From contig JAMPIT010000884.1 of the NCBI GenBank assembly GCA_026261815.1, forward strand, positions 12,847,001 through 12,911,000: a stretch of 64,000 nucleotides of DNA, written 5' to 3'. Made by a program: the position numbers and the translations under genes. Position 1 is the stretch's first letter. Each line of letters opens with the position of its first letter. This DNA comes from Monarcha castaneiventris obscurior. Its lineage: Eukaryota > Chordata > Aves > Passeriformes > Monarchidae. A model generated the notes under the pieces. It had not been told where the DNA came from. It ran no database searches and was given only the letters and a program-made list of their open reading frames with translations. Positions 20,710 through 30,950 of this stretch are shown piece by piece.

Positions 20710-21818
20710 TATTTAAGTATCCGGTTGCTGGACAGCCAATGTCCTCCTTTTTGTTCCAGTACAGCTGCTACGGCATGGGGTACATATACTGCAATGTGTT
20801 GCCCAAGGGTGAGTTTTTGGGCCTCTTGAATCAAGATGACAGTAGCCACCACGGCCTTCAAACACCCAGGCCACCCTTGGCTAACATTGTCTAGCTGTTT
20901 GGAAAAGTAGGCCACAGCCCTCCATTGGCTTCCTAGGCACTGTGCTAGTACCCCCAAAGCAACATTTAGTCTCTCATATGTAAAGAGTTCAAAAGGTTCA
21001 GTTAAGTCTGGCAATCCCAATACTGGAGCTGACATTAGAGAGTATTTCATCTATTTAAATGCAGCCCTTGTGCTCTCAGTCCATGTAATGATTCCCTTTT
21101 CAGCTGCTTTCAGTGCTCCATACAGGGGTTTTACCAGTAGTCCATAATTTGCTATCCACAAATGACACCAACCTACCATTCCCAGGAAAGCTTGCATTTC
21201 TCTCACGGTGTGGGGCTCTGGAAGACGGTAGATAGCTTCTTTCCATTCTTTGCTGAGCTGTTGATGTTCACAAAAGTTCTCAAGCCCCAAATAAACTACT
21301 GCTTCCTTGGCAATCTGTGCCTTATCTTTAGAAACTCTGTACCCACTTAGTCCCAAAAAATTTAACAAGCTTACAGTGAGCTGGATTCAGTCATCTCACC
21401 TTTTAGCTGCAATCAAGATAATCATAAAAGTATGTTCTTCAGCATATTGAAGAATAACCCTTCGTGGCTCTTGTCTCCTCCAATCTTCCAATTCCTTTGC
21501 CAGCTGGTTTCCAAATATTGTTGGGCTATTCTTGAAACCCTGGGGTAGGGCTGTCCAAGTAAGCTGGCTTTTTCTTCCCTTTTTGAGATTTTCCCACTCA
21601 AAAGCAAAAAGCTCTTGGCTGTTTTTATGCACAGGAATGGAGAAAAAGGCATCCTTCAGGTCCACAACAGTACCTAATTCGTCTGTCAGTGTGGTCAAAA
21701 GAATGTGGGGATTTGCTACCACTGGGTGTATGTCCTCTGTAATTTTGTTAATTGCTCTTAAATCTTGCACTAATTGATAACTCTTACCATCAGCTTTCTT
21801 TATGGAAAGGATCGGCAT
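20679..21818 (-). pseudogene. pol: Element E reverse transcriptase
   Basis: Three pieces (21396-21818, 21051-21368, 20679-21050). The first has YQLVQDLRAINKI, VVDLKDAFFSIPV (first catalytic Asp present) and LTWTALPQGFKNSP. The active-site box, normally Y-x-D-D, reads LQYAEEHTF, so both catalytic Asp are Glu. The second piece has YRVSKDKAQI and REMQAFLGMVGWCHLWI; the third is the connection with GSQWRAVAYFSKQLDN. All are gamma-like. Stops and shifts divide the pieces. Confidence 0.88.
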
Positions 21819-22221
21819 GTTATACCTGGACTCAACATTGCACTAATAACCCATGTTGGAGGAATTTTTCAATTACAGATGCAAATCCCCTACGACTTTC
21901 TAATGTTAAAGGGTATTGTTTTTGCCTTACCGGAATGGCTCCTGGTTTGTGTGCACTACTCACTGGTTCTGCTCGTTTGGATCTTCCTCGAACATTACTG
22001 GCCCACATTATTGAGTTGACAGCATTTTCAACTTCAATGGGGATTTCACCACATTTTTCCTGTATAAAAAGTGCAGCAGCTTCGAAAAATTTAGTCTCAG
22101 GAATTATAATTTGTACACCCCTTCCTTTTTAAAATTTAATTTCCGCTTCCAATTTCTCCAGTAAATCCCTCCCCAGCAATGGTTTGGGGGAGTTAGGCAT
22201 ATAAAGGAATTGGTGAGTTAC

Positions 22222-22407
22222 CTAGTGCTTCCTCAGTTTAAATTTTAAAGGGTGGAAGAAAGGCCGTATTTCACTTACCCCTGTAGCCCCAACGACATTT
22301 ACAGCATCTTGACTCAGTTTCCCTTCTAAAGTATTTAACACAGAATACGCTGGTCCGGTATCTACCACAAATTCAATGTCATCTTTCCCCAGCTTAGCTA
22401 TAACCAA
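22222..22407 (-). pseudogene. pro: Element E protease
   Basis: Aspartic protease start with FVVDTGPAYSVL: Asp-Thr-Gly kept, the following Ala changed to Pro. It lies in the same frame as gag, after the gag stop, as in gammaretroviral gag-pol. The frame ends after about 60 codons, short of a full protease. Confidence 0.75.
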
Positions 22408-22440
22408 AGGCTCTGCTGGGGGAGAGGCCTTTGGTCCCTG

Positions 22441-23156
22441 TCACTCTGAGTCTTGTCCTACAGTCAGTTGGGGAACTGGGGGTTTCTTCTTCAACATTGA
22501 ACAGTCATTTTTCCAGTGTCCTTTTTTCTTACAATAGGCACACTGAACTTTGTCCAGAGGGGAAGAAGTTCTCTCGGGTGACTTCTCCTGATTAACCCTT
22601 ATACTAGGATGGTGTCTAACTTTGTCACTTGAGTATCTGTTTTGATACACCTTCCAGGCTACCTCTGACAATTTACTCATGTTCTGAATCCCGTCCATCT
22701 TTTGGAGCTTTTTTCTTATATCATTTGTAGCTTGACGTACAAACAGGAGGGTTAGGTGAGACTTCCCTTCAGTTGAATCAGGATCTAGGCTTGTGTATTT
22801 GATTGCAGCTTCTCTTAGCTTATTAAAAAAATTGGTAGGAGATTCATCTTGATTTTGCTTTATTTCGTATAACTTAGCCCAGTTTAGAGCTTTAGGAACT
22901 TTATATCTTAACCCATACACTATGAGATTCTGATATCGTTTTAGCCTTGCCACTTGGTCTGGCTAAACCCTGGATTACCCAATGGGAAGACTTCAGCAAC
23001 TGTGCCCTGAATGGATCCACAGGCTACTTGTGCCTCTACAAAAGTTATAATAGCCTTTTTAACCTTTAGTCTTTCAGTGTGATCAAGCAATGTGTCCATC
23101 ATAGACTTCAACTCGCTCCAGTCAGGGCTGTGTGTGTCAATTGCCCTCTTTACCAA
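22441..23156 (-). pseudogene. gag: Element E capsid end and nucleocapsid
   Basis: Two overlapping frames. 22941-23156 is capsid N-terminal-like (HSPDWSELKSMMDTLL). 22441-22953 has a major-homology-like segment (QNQDESPTNFFNKLREA), helices with LTLLFVRQATNDIRKKL, and one zinc knuckle CAYCKKKGHWKNDC. It ends in UGA, and protease continues in the same frame. One shift near 22945 breaks it. Confidence 0.85.
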
Positions 23157-23205
23157 GTTAGCTACTTTGTCTGGATTTTCTTATATATTTTCCAACGATG
23201 GTCTT

Positions 23206-24158
23206 CTACTGTTCTAACTCTACAAGAGAATATGGGACTTTTACATATATAGGCCCTTGGTAACTGACTGCCTGTCTTAGAGGGGTTTGTGAAACCGGTT
23301 CTTCTTTCTTCGATCTGGAATGTTTAGCTACCGGACTACATGCCTCAATGGCTTTCTTTGCTATTTTGCCCCTTTTTTGTCTGATCAAAACAGCTGTCTC
23401 CTCATCCTCCTCTCCGGAGTAGTTATCTGAGTTAATACTACTGCCCATTTCCATTGAATTTTCCTTGCTGGAGCTGTCTGGACCAGTATTGGTACTAGAA
23501 ATTACCAAGCAGTGTGGAGGCCGAGCAGCCCCAGCCTGATAGCCCTGAGGTGGAGCAGCCCCGGCCTCGGTGGCTTCGCTGGCGCTGAGCATGACATCAT
23601 CTCCTGCACCTGTGTCCAGGCGAACGGTGTTCCCATGGAAACTCAGGTGCAAGTTGTTACCTCTGAGAGTGACAGAGATGCCACCCCCTTGGTGGGAAAT
23701 CCTCTCCCCGCCCTCTCGATCAGAGGTTCTGTGCCCACCCTCTCAATGGGAGGCTCTACCTCCCGTCTCTGCCTTTAGGGATGGTGTCGTTAGCTGTAGG
23801 GGCTGCCCTTCTGGACCCGGCAGGGGCTGGAGGAGGGGAGGGAGGGGAAGGCAGAAGCTGTGGCCAGAGCGAAGCTGGTGGGTCAGCTTTCACTAATGCC
23901 CCTGTCTCCCGAGAGGGGGGTGGTGGTCTATAAAAATCCCCTTTTCGCTCCCCTTCCTTTTTTATCAGTGGGGTTTTCGCCAAAGCTGCAACCCCGCTCC
24001 TGGTCGCTTCCAGGGGAGATTGCGGCAGAGGGGGTGGCGGCAGCAGTGGCAGTGGAGGAGGGCCTGCCACAGCAGGCGGCCCTGCCCTCAGAGAGGGTGC
24101 TAACAAATCCATTTCCACGTCGCCCTTGTCCCTCACACACAGTGGACTAAGAACATCC
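23206..24158 (-). pseudogene. gag: Element E gag middle region (p12-like, Pro-rich)
   Basis: From the right: a Pro-rich stretch (LPLLPPPPLPQSP, 23756-24136) and then an acidic/Ser-rich stretch (SSINSDNYSGEEDEE, 23206-23652) leading to capsid. This corresponds to the region between matrix and capsid of class I Gag. DFYRPPPPS resembles, but does not match, a PPxY budding motif. A frame change and stops lie between the pieces. The solo LTR at 24159 splits it from matrix. Confidence 0.7.
24154..24158. repeat. Target-site duplication of the solo LTR (CATCC)
   Basis: The same five bases recur at 24731-24735 on the other side of the solo LTR. Confidence 0.9.
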
Positions 24159-24730
24159 TGTCCTGGGTTGCAGTGTATTCTATTACCATCCTCATGAGCT
24201 GTTGAAACTAGGTGGGGCAGTGTTTCCCTGCCTCCTCCCTCCAGACTATTGTTCTGTTAATGGCCCGTTAGTGTTCTGCCCATGACTCAGAGATAACTCC
24301 CTCCGGACTATCTTCTGTTAATGAGCCCATCAACACCTGGCCTCACAATTCATCATCCCATTGTGAGATGCTCCGCCTAGAGGGAGGAACCAAGCATTAC
24401 ATCCTAGATAAAATCTGGATTTCTGAACATCACAGACACCCCTTTCCACTGGATCCCCAGAGGACAGGAGCTGCATAGCCACCACCGGACCTTCTGAGGA
24501 AGAGCAGACCCTTCTACTAGACCACTGCTTTGACAGAAGCCATCCTTTCAGCAGGACTGCAGCCACCGTCGTATTGGACTGCTACCGCCACCCTGACTAA
24601 CAGGGTATCAGGTCGTATTCTGACTCTGTCAGTTTAACCCACTGTTTGTCTACCTTTGTTTTCTTGATTTCCCTAATAAATTGTTATTCTGACTTAGTGC
24701 CTCCCACTGGTTTGTTTTCAAGCTAGCACA
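24159..24730 (+). repeat. Solo LTR, ERVL-like, inserted in E gag
   Basis: TGTCCTGGG...GCTAGCACA flanked by the 5-bp duplication CATCC (24154-24158 and 24731-24735). CCTAATAAATTG near 24675 is the polyadenylation signal, giving plus orientation. No internal sequence remains, so it arose by recombination between two LTRs. The 5-bp duplication and sequence style fit avian class III/ERVL LTRs; the family name is from recollection, not a search. Confidence 0.88.
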
Positions 24731-25024
24731 CATCCTTTTTCCCCTTCCTTCTCAGAAGCATTACATGTTGTTCCTTCTTAGATCTCTGTAGCTTTTCATC
24801 ATGTAGTAAGAGCACAAAAAGCTTAGCATACTTAAGTTCCTCCAAATACTGATCTTGGACTATGCAAGACATCAGATTTAATATTAATTCCTCATCTAAA
24901 CTGCCAAACTTAGGCCATGTCTTGTTTTTCTCTAATTTATACGTTGGCCAGACCTGTCCTGATAGTCTAATCAATTCAACTTTGAAAGAAATGTTTCTTT
25001 TCCTGTTAACTTCTGCCAGTTCTT
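24731..25024 (-). pseudogene. gag: Element E gag matrix, main part
   Basis: Matrix sequence between the F insertion and the solo LTR. It contains SGQVWPTYKLEKNKTWP and FGSLDEELILNLM, the Trp-Pro-Thr-Tyr pattern of class I matrix proteins, then a Lys-rich end. The first codons of the gene are on the far side of F at 29920-29988. A frameshift lies just inside the F border. Confidence 0.82.
25019..25024. repeat. Target-site duplication of F (GTTCTT)
   Basis: GTTCTT recurs at 29914-29919 right after F's 3' LTR. In E's gag these bases encode Lys-Asn of the matrix, and the E gene resumes there on both sides. Confidence 0.93.
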
Positions 25025-25026
25025 TA

Positions 25027-25398
25027 TGGATGCTGAGGAAGCCTCAGCGGAGGATTGATTTCTCCAGCTTTCTGCAGTAGCTCGTGAAAGGTCTGTCTTT
25101 CTCACACTGAACTATGCAAAACATGATAAGGTTTCTGTAAACCGAGTTTGCTATCTTGCACCTGCAGATATAATTAGAATTGTTATGATCTCGACTAGGA
25201 GAATGAACGATGTGTTAACTGACCAATCACTCTGGTAGTTAGTAGCAAGAGGTCCAATTACCTCGTGCCATCTAGGTAGACACTTAGAGAACTAAACACA
25301 TAAAAACCCGTTCTTTATTAATTAAATAATTCCATCTATTCGCTGGAATGCATTCCTGTCTCTGAGTTTTCTTTACTCTCTGGCCGGCAGCTGCGACA
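25027..25398 (+). repeat. 5' LTR of provirus F
   Basis: TGGATGCTGAGG...GCTGCGACA. Pairs with 29545-29913 with few differences. Two bases (TA) lie between the duplication and TG, and the same TA precedes TG at the 3' LTR. CATAAAAA near 25300 is the likely promoter box. Confidence 0.92.
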
Positions 25399-25400
25399 CC

Positions 25401-25418
25401 TGGTGACCCCGACGTGTA
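25401..25418 (+). other. Primer-binding site of F, tRNA-Trp type
   Basis: TGGTGACCCCGACGTGTA, two bases after the LTR; 17 of 18 bases match the tRNA-Trp complement. Confidence 0.85.
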
Positions 25419-25551
25419 CTGCGGACGCGCCCTTGCACGGCTCTGAGAGCGCCTTGCTTTGGGGAGGTAACTGCCCGCCCCCCCCCCCGCCCCGAGGCTG
25501 TGGGGACTGAGTTTTGCTCCCAAGACCTAGGCTTTCCGAAAGGCCGGGGCG

Positions 25552-27927
25552 ATGGGGAATTTGGGCTCCACGGAGGACATGGCCTTTCATGCCTGGAGGG
25601 CTGTGTTGAACTTACTGGAGGAAGATGTGTCAGATGAGGATCTGCGCTCTATATTAGTCTGGGCTACGAACCATGTCTTTAAGCCGCAGGCTCCCGATGA
25701 CGTTTTTAATCTGGAAGCCTGGCGGTCGCTCTGGGACAGATTGGAATGTGAGCACGCGCATGGGACAGACGATGTAGTTGATTTGCTTCGCGTTTGGCGT
25801 GTTTTGTACGATGTGTTACTACGCATGCAGTCCAATGACGACAGCGACACGCTGTCCGTCTCGGAGAGTTCTCAGGCTGCTGTGGTTTCCCAGGGGTCGC
25901 CCGGGTCCTGTGCCAGTGTGGAGACTTACAGTGGTGTTGGTGCCGGTTCTGCACCGCCGTCTCCACCGCCCTCCCCGCTGCCGCGTGAGACAAAAAGACC
26001 TCCCGCGGCACCCGCGGGGCAGGAGGGGATCGCGGGGCGCCCCCCACCTTTTGCTCCGGGGTTTTCTCCCCGCTCCGCGACACAGACTGTGGTCCCTACG
26101 GCTCCTGCGCTGCCGCAAGTGCTCCCGACTGCTCCACTTCCATCGGGGCGGCTGCTCTGCCACTGCTTCCGCAGAATCAGTTTTCGGCCGTGGGTGTCTC
26201 ACCGCAGCCCCTCGCCTTTCCGGCGTTTGGCTGCATCCCCGTGGACTCCTCTGCCCTGGCTATGCCCTCTGTGCGCCTGCCTACCCCCGGTTACTCTCTG
26301 CCGCAAACGCACACGGGGCTCCTGCTGCGGGCGGCGGAGCCGAGTCTTTCCGTGCAGCAACTGTCGGTGCTGCGGGAAGCAATAGGCATTCTCTCACAAT
26401 TTACTGCCCCGGTGCTGGTCCCGGCGGCAGTGGCTGGCCCGGCTGCCCCGGCGCCACCAGCCCTGGCGTCGGTGGCTGGCCCAGCTGCTCCAGTGCCTGC
26501 CCCGGTGGCTCTGGCGGAGAAGGTTGCGCAGGTTGCGCAGGCGGCGTCCACTGCGCAGACTCTGCTGCCGCAAATTACGCCATCTCCGCCACCTGCCCCC
26601 GTTCCCTGCACAAACTACGCTGCCCCAGGCTGCTCCTACTGCGCCGGGTACGCCACTCACAGCACCGGCGGTATTGGCGGCTCCAGGGGCCCTGGCCGCG
26701 CAGGTCGTCCCCGTGCTGCCTGAGATCGCCCCCGCCTCGCCCGCTGCCTCAGGGGCGTCCATTACACAGGCTGCGGTGTCAGACGTGCCCGCGGTCCCGG
26801 GCACACAGGCTGCAGTCCCGCCCCAAGGAGCGGTGCCGCCGGCAGCGGTGCCCACGCAAGCCTCCGCCTGCCTCACGCCGTCCTCTGGCGCGGTGCCAGC
26901 ATCCAGCTCGTCTGCGTTGGAGCCGCCGGGAGACATGTCTGCTTCATGGTGGGACACCAAGGCAGCACGGCAGCCGGTGCGTCTGAATCGCTCCTGGACG
27001 CTCCTGGCATGCCAGGTGACCGTATGCCCAAGGAACCTGAGGCACTTTTGGGAGGATGTCAAACTCCAAGCCCTAGAAGAAGGGGACTGGGATCTGATAG
27101 AGAAGATAGGGATGCCCAAAGAGCCAATGGGAGATATGCGAGGTCAGGGGGTCGGTATAGGACCTCAGGAAGGTCTGTCGGTGGATTACGATGATAGTGG
27201 GACTTCACAGGGGGATATCCAAGCCTATCCTGTCTTTAAGGCTGTCCCGAATATGGGGCAGGTTGACAGGCACGCTGTCATAGCCTGGAAAGTGGTCCAG
27301 GACTTGCAGTCCAGAGTAGCACAATACGGGCTGGGCTCTCCTGAAGTCATGCAAATTATCAGAGTGATGAATACTGAGTTGCTTGCTCCATTTGACATTA
27401 ACCATCTAGGCCAGGTGTTGTTTCAGCCTGTGCAATTTACAGTTTTTGAGAGCAACTGGAGAAAGATGGCTGAAAAGGTCACAGCGGAGAATATGCACCT
27501 CCCTCAGGACGATCCTAGATGTGCAGTTGGGATGGATGTTCTTATGGGAACTAATCAATTTTTCAGTCCTGATCTCCAAGCTACCTGGCATCCTCTGATC
27601 TTTGAACAGGCTCAGAAGGTGGGAATGGGAGCCATAGTCAAAAGTATAGACATGGCTGCCCCAAAAACACGATATGTGAAAATATCTCAGGGGCAGACAG
27701 AAAATTTTCTGTCCTTTGTCGAAAAAATAGCTGGGGCACTTGAGAAACAGGTAGAAAATGAGGTCCTAAGACAGGCATTATGCAAGCAATTGGCAAGGGA
27801 TAACGCCAATGAGACGTGCAGAAGGATCATAGATGCTTTGCCGGGGAACCCTACATTGGCAGACATGGTCGAAGCCTGTTCTAAGGTGGGTTCCGGGGCT
27901 GCAGTCCCGCGACCCAGTGCAGGATAA
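25552..27927 (+). pseudogene. gag: Provirus F gag (matrix, Pro/Ala linker, capsid)
   Basis: ATG at 25552 (MGNLGSTEDMAF, myristoylation context). Matrix residues 1-95 have two Trp-rich helices (AFHAWRAVLNLL, FNLEAWRSLWDRL). A very GC-rich Pro/Ala linker follows, in which the frame shifts out (about 26110) and back (about 26600). Capsid (about 26960-27927) is open and includes QYGLGSPEVMQIIR and the major-homology-like ISQGQTENFLSFVEK. The frame ends at TAA 27925 before any zinc knuckle. Closest relative here is G gag. Capsid alone is intact; Gag as a whole is broken. Confidence 0.85.
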
Positions 27928-28560
27928 GTTAATACAGTGATAGCTGTATGAGGGCATTGCAGCCTGGCATGCCCTCACCCACCGTCATCCCAACAGGGTG
28001 GGAAATCCTGATTTGATTTGAAGGATTGTTCTTGTGATTTCTTTGCATTCTAATGATAAACCTGAATGTTTTACTGTGCCTGCAGGAAGCAATGTCGAAC
28101 CTGTATGGGGATTCAGTTGACTACCCATGATCGAACTTTCCTCGCTTTAATATTTTAAAAGGGGGATCCTGAGTTGAATTCACCTCAGAAATGGACTCCT
28201 GAAGCACGATGAGCTTTGGAAGAGGTTCAACAGGATGTTTCTGCTTGTCAGGTGTATCAAGTGGATTCCTCCACTGATAGCTTTGAATTTGGTCACTAAT
28301 TCTGCTTACGTAGCAGATATAATTCAATGTTTGGATTATTCACTTCTAAAGAAGTCAATAATGTGGCTCCGTTTTCACTATTGAAAATTTTGTGGTGTGC
28401 AATTTAAGAAGTCACACCGATTTACTAGGTTCGATAACAAAAGGCAATGCCAGGGCTGACAGGCTAGTTAACCCTGCATGGGTAGCGCCTCAGCCTGACA
28501 AAAATTGCACAAGCCAAGGCGTATACACTGCAAAAGCAGTTTCATTTAATGATAATTGAG
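27928..28560 (+). other. F deletion zone with unrecognisable pol traces
   Basis: Between capsid and the integrase remnant. Only short stop-ridden translations resembling RT/RNase H are seen. Nucleocapsid, protease and the RT active site are absent: several kilobases of a normal provirus are missing. Confidence 0.6.
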
Positions 28561-29219
28561 GTTTGTGACCTTGTCAGCGCTTGCACTGACTGTCATGGAC
28601 CTGCTGTGCCTCTACCAGTGGGAGTAAACCCCAGAGGCCTAAAAGCCTTGCAGCTTAAACGAACGTAACGCACATCACTGAATCAGGTAAGTTCAAGTAT
28701 GTGCACGTCTATTGACACTTTCTCCTCAGCTATGTGGGCGCATGCTCATACTGGGGAAAAGGGCCGCGATGTCATTGCTTATTGGAGGCTGGCTTTTGCA
28801 GTCTTAGGCATGCCTTCTGTATACCACAGAGCCAATTAAAAGCTCTATATACAATTAATCATCTTACAGTGCCATCAAATTCAGACAATCCTGTAATTTT
28901 GAGCCATTTCCTTTCGTGGCAGTCTTCAAGCGAGACGCACCTACCTCGAGCGAAAGTCTGGGTACGGAACCTGCTCACTAACAAGTGGGAGGGTCCGTGT
29001 GAGCTTATGGCTTGGGGTCGTGGGTATGCTTGTGTTTCCACAGATACTGGGGTACGATGGCTGCCTGCAAGATGCGTTCGCCCTGACCTGCGGCATCAGA
29101 AGCAGAACAGGCAACCTCCGAATGATCTCTGGAATGCAGATCATCAACCAAGTGATCCTCCTGATGATGACCAGGATGTCGACCATCAGTTGGATGGACC
29201 TTCTACAAGCAGAGACTGA
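28560..29219 (+). pseudogene. pol: Provirus F integrase remnant
   Basis: Begins with a zinc-site trace (CTDCHG) and GVNPRGLKALQL, then IDTFSSAMWAHAHTGEKG of the core. The segment carrying the second Asp and Glu is deleted. The C-terminal domain is open from 28830 to 29219 (KVWVRNLLTNKWEGPCELM, WGRGYACVSTDTG, RWLPARCVRP) with an acidic tail. Stops lie upstream. It matches the integrase ends of B and C. No env follows; the purine tract is 300 bases on. Confidence 0.82.
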
Positions 29220-29526
29220 ATTTTAAGTTTCCTTTGTTATGGAGTCAGAACACTATGGAATCAGAATGTTAAAGCCCTTAAGGCAATTATAGAATTGTAA
29301 TAGCTGATATAGTTAGAATTGTAATAGCTAATGTAGAATTGAATTTATTAGATGTGTTCCCTAGGACACTGCTGGAGAGTTTCTCTGCCTGCTTTACATC
29401 AGCATCTGATTCAATTCCTGTTTGGTAACTGGCCACTACCAAACGGACCCCTTTTTGCTGTGTTTGTTCTCCTTGCTGCAAGGGATCCCGCAAGGATTAC
29501 AAACGCTACCTTTTTGATCTTATAAA

Positions 29527-29540
29527 ATAAAAAAGGGGGA
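29527..29540 (+). promoter_or_regulatory. Polypurine tract of provirus F
   Basis: ATAAAAAAGGGGGA next to the 3' LTR; plus-strand DNA primer site. Confidence 0.85.
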
Positions 29541-29544
29541 ATTA

Positions 29545-29913
29545 TGGATGCTGAGGAAGCCTCAGCGGAGGATTGATTTCTCCAGCTTTCTGCAGTAGCT
29601 CGTGAAAGCTCTTTCTAACGCTGAACTATGCAAAACATGATAAGGTTTCTGTAAACCGAGTTTGCTATCTTGCACCTGCAGATATAATTAGAATTGTTAT
29701 GATCTCGACTAGGAGAATGAACGATGTGTTAACTGACCAATCACTCTGGTAGTTAGTAGCAAGAGGTCCAATTACCTCGTGCCATCTAGGTAGACACTTA
29801 GAGAACTAAACACATAAAAACCCGTTCTTTATTAATTAAATAATTCCATCTATTCGCTGGAATGCATTCCTGTCTCTGAGTCTTTCTTGACCCTCCGGCC
29901 GGCGGCTGCGACA
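29545..29913 (+). repeat. 3' LTR of provirus F
   Basis: Pairs with 25027-25398 and is followed at once by GTTCTT (29914-29919). Confidence 0.92.
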
Positions 29914-29988
29914 GTTCTTCAGTATTAAGTCTAAAGGGGAATTTTTAGGTATTTGAGTTGTATCTTCACATGAGAAGACACACCCCAT
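29914..29988 (-). pseudogene. gag: Element E gag start (matrix N-terminus)
   Basis: ATG at 29988 opens MGCVFSCEDTTQIPKN, with Gly-2 for myristoylation and PKNSPLDLIL, a pattern like the first residues of class I matrix proteins. After about 25 codons the gene is cut by F; the rest of matrix is at 24731-25024. It identifies the 5' end of E's gag, 530 bases inside the primer site. Confidence 0.8.
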
Positions 29989-30518
29989 GTCTACACTTAT
30001 AAACAGGAAAAAATCACAGAAATAAAACAAAGTGACCTAAAGACAAACACTAATAAGTGGGGAGAGAGAAAGAACAACAACCAGGAATGCACAAGATTCA
30101 AACTCCCAACCTTCAGACTAGCAGCCTAGGGCTTAACCCGCCACACCCACACTGGCCTCAGGCTGAAACTTGCCACTGCAGTGCTAACTCTGTTAGGAGG
30201 GCATCTCCTGCCTGGGCATCAGACTAAACCACCGTGAAGAACGGGGGAAGCAACAAATGAATGAAAACTGCCTTGGACCCTCTCGGATCCCTTCCACCAA
30301 ACAAAACTGTAAGAGATCTCTTAACACCAAACTCAAGTGCTAAGAACAAAACACTGCTTTTTTGCTCGCCTGCTTATGTTTTCTGCCTCTGTGCTGGATT
30401 CTTGTGCTCTGGCACATCCTGGACTGTAGCCACTGACCCTGAAAGTGCTGGCAGGGGAGGAAGGGGTGGGGGAGTTGCTGTGTCTTACTTGGTCCAGAGG
30501 ATCCTCCAGAGGCCGCCT
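29989..30518 (-). other. Element E leader with tRNA-like segment
   Basis: The 5' leader of E between primer site and gag. On the minus strand, 30101-30170 resembles a degenerate tRNA-Ser-like sequence (GGCGGGTTAAG, CTGCTAG, then GGGAGTTTGAATC as a B-box-like element). Pairing is imperfect and it is not a plausible functional tRNA. No other signal seen. Confidence 0.4.
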
Positions 30519-30536
30519 GTCCCTTTGTGGTCACCA
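30519..30536 (-). other. Candidate primer-binding site of E
   Basis: Minus strand TGGTGACCACAAAGGGAC, five bases inside the LTR. Only the first eight bases match tRNA-Trp; the site is either decayed or primed by a tRNA I do not recognise. Confidence 0.4.
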
Positions 30537-30541
30537 GAAAC

Positions 30542-30950
30542 TGATGCCTTATGGGACTACCTAAAAATAGAGGCCAGACAAAATTAAGGGAATAAAAGCA
30601 GTTATATTTATTGAAGAGCCTTCAGGTACATTTAGGCCAGGTAATGAAGTCATTCACCCCAGGTTTGCTCCCCCTCAACTCACTTTTGTTTACATTTCTC
30701 GGGGTCTGTAAGGTGTCCTTGATTCCCAGACCTACAGAGGAATTGTTTTGTCTGACCAAAATGGGAGAACAGTAGCTAACACTCCATATGGAGTTGAGAG
30801 TTATACACTAAAGAATTGCAGGATTACAAATATATGAAAAATATAGAAGCTAGAATCCTAAGGCATCACTTGGACCAGAGATATACTCCCGTTGCCTAGC
30901 AATGCTGCAGTGGAGGGAAGGAGAGGATAAGGTAGGTGTGTTGGTCAACA
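30542..30950 (-). repeat. 5' LTR of element E
   Basis: Plus-strand TGATGCC...TTGGTCAACA; minus strand TGTTGACC...GGCATCA with CAATAAATATAAC as polyadenylation signal near 30605. Single copy in the window; the limits rest on TG/CA ends and the distance to the primer site. Confidence 0.65.

Larger units (their letters stand above)
25025..29913 (+). mobile_element. Provirus F, class II ERV with large pol deletion
   Basis: LTRs 25027-25398 and 29545-29913, GTTCTT duplication, tRNA-Trp-type primer site, gag through capsid, then a deletion that removes nucleocapsid, protease and nearly all RT, an integrase remnant, and a purine tract. It is a close relative of G: capsid stretches such as QYGLGSPEVMQIIR are identical. 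F is plus strand inside minus-strand E. Confidence 0.92.
19210..30950 (-). mobile_element. Element E, class I (gamma-like) ERV, base of the left nest
   Basis: 5' LTR 30542-30950, leader, gag from 29988, then protease, RT, RNase H and integrase down to 19210. Gag is interrupted by F and by a solo ERVL-like LTR; the integrase end is cut by D. Class I assignment: gamma-like matrix start, gag and pol in one frame separated by a single UGA, and a gamma-like integrase. Env and 3' LTR are not in the window. Confidence 0.85.

Noticed and set aside
30101..30170. A functional tRNA gene
   Set aside because: The anticodon and acceptor stems do not pair properly; it is at best a fossil.
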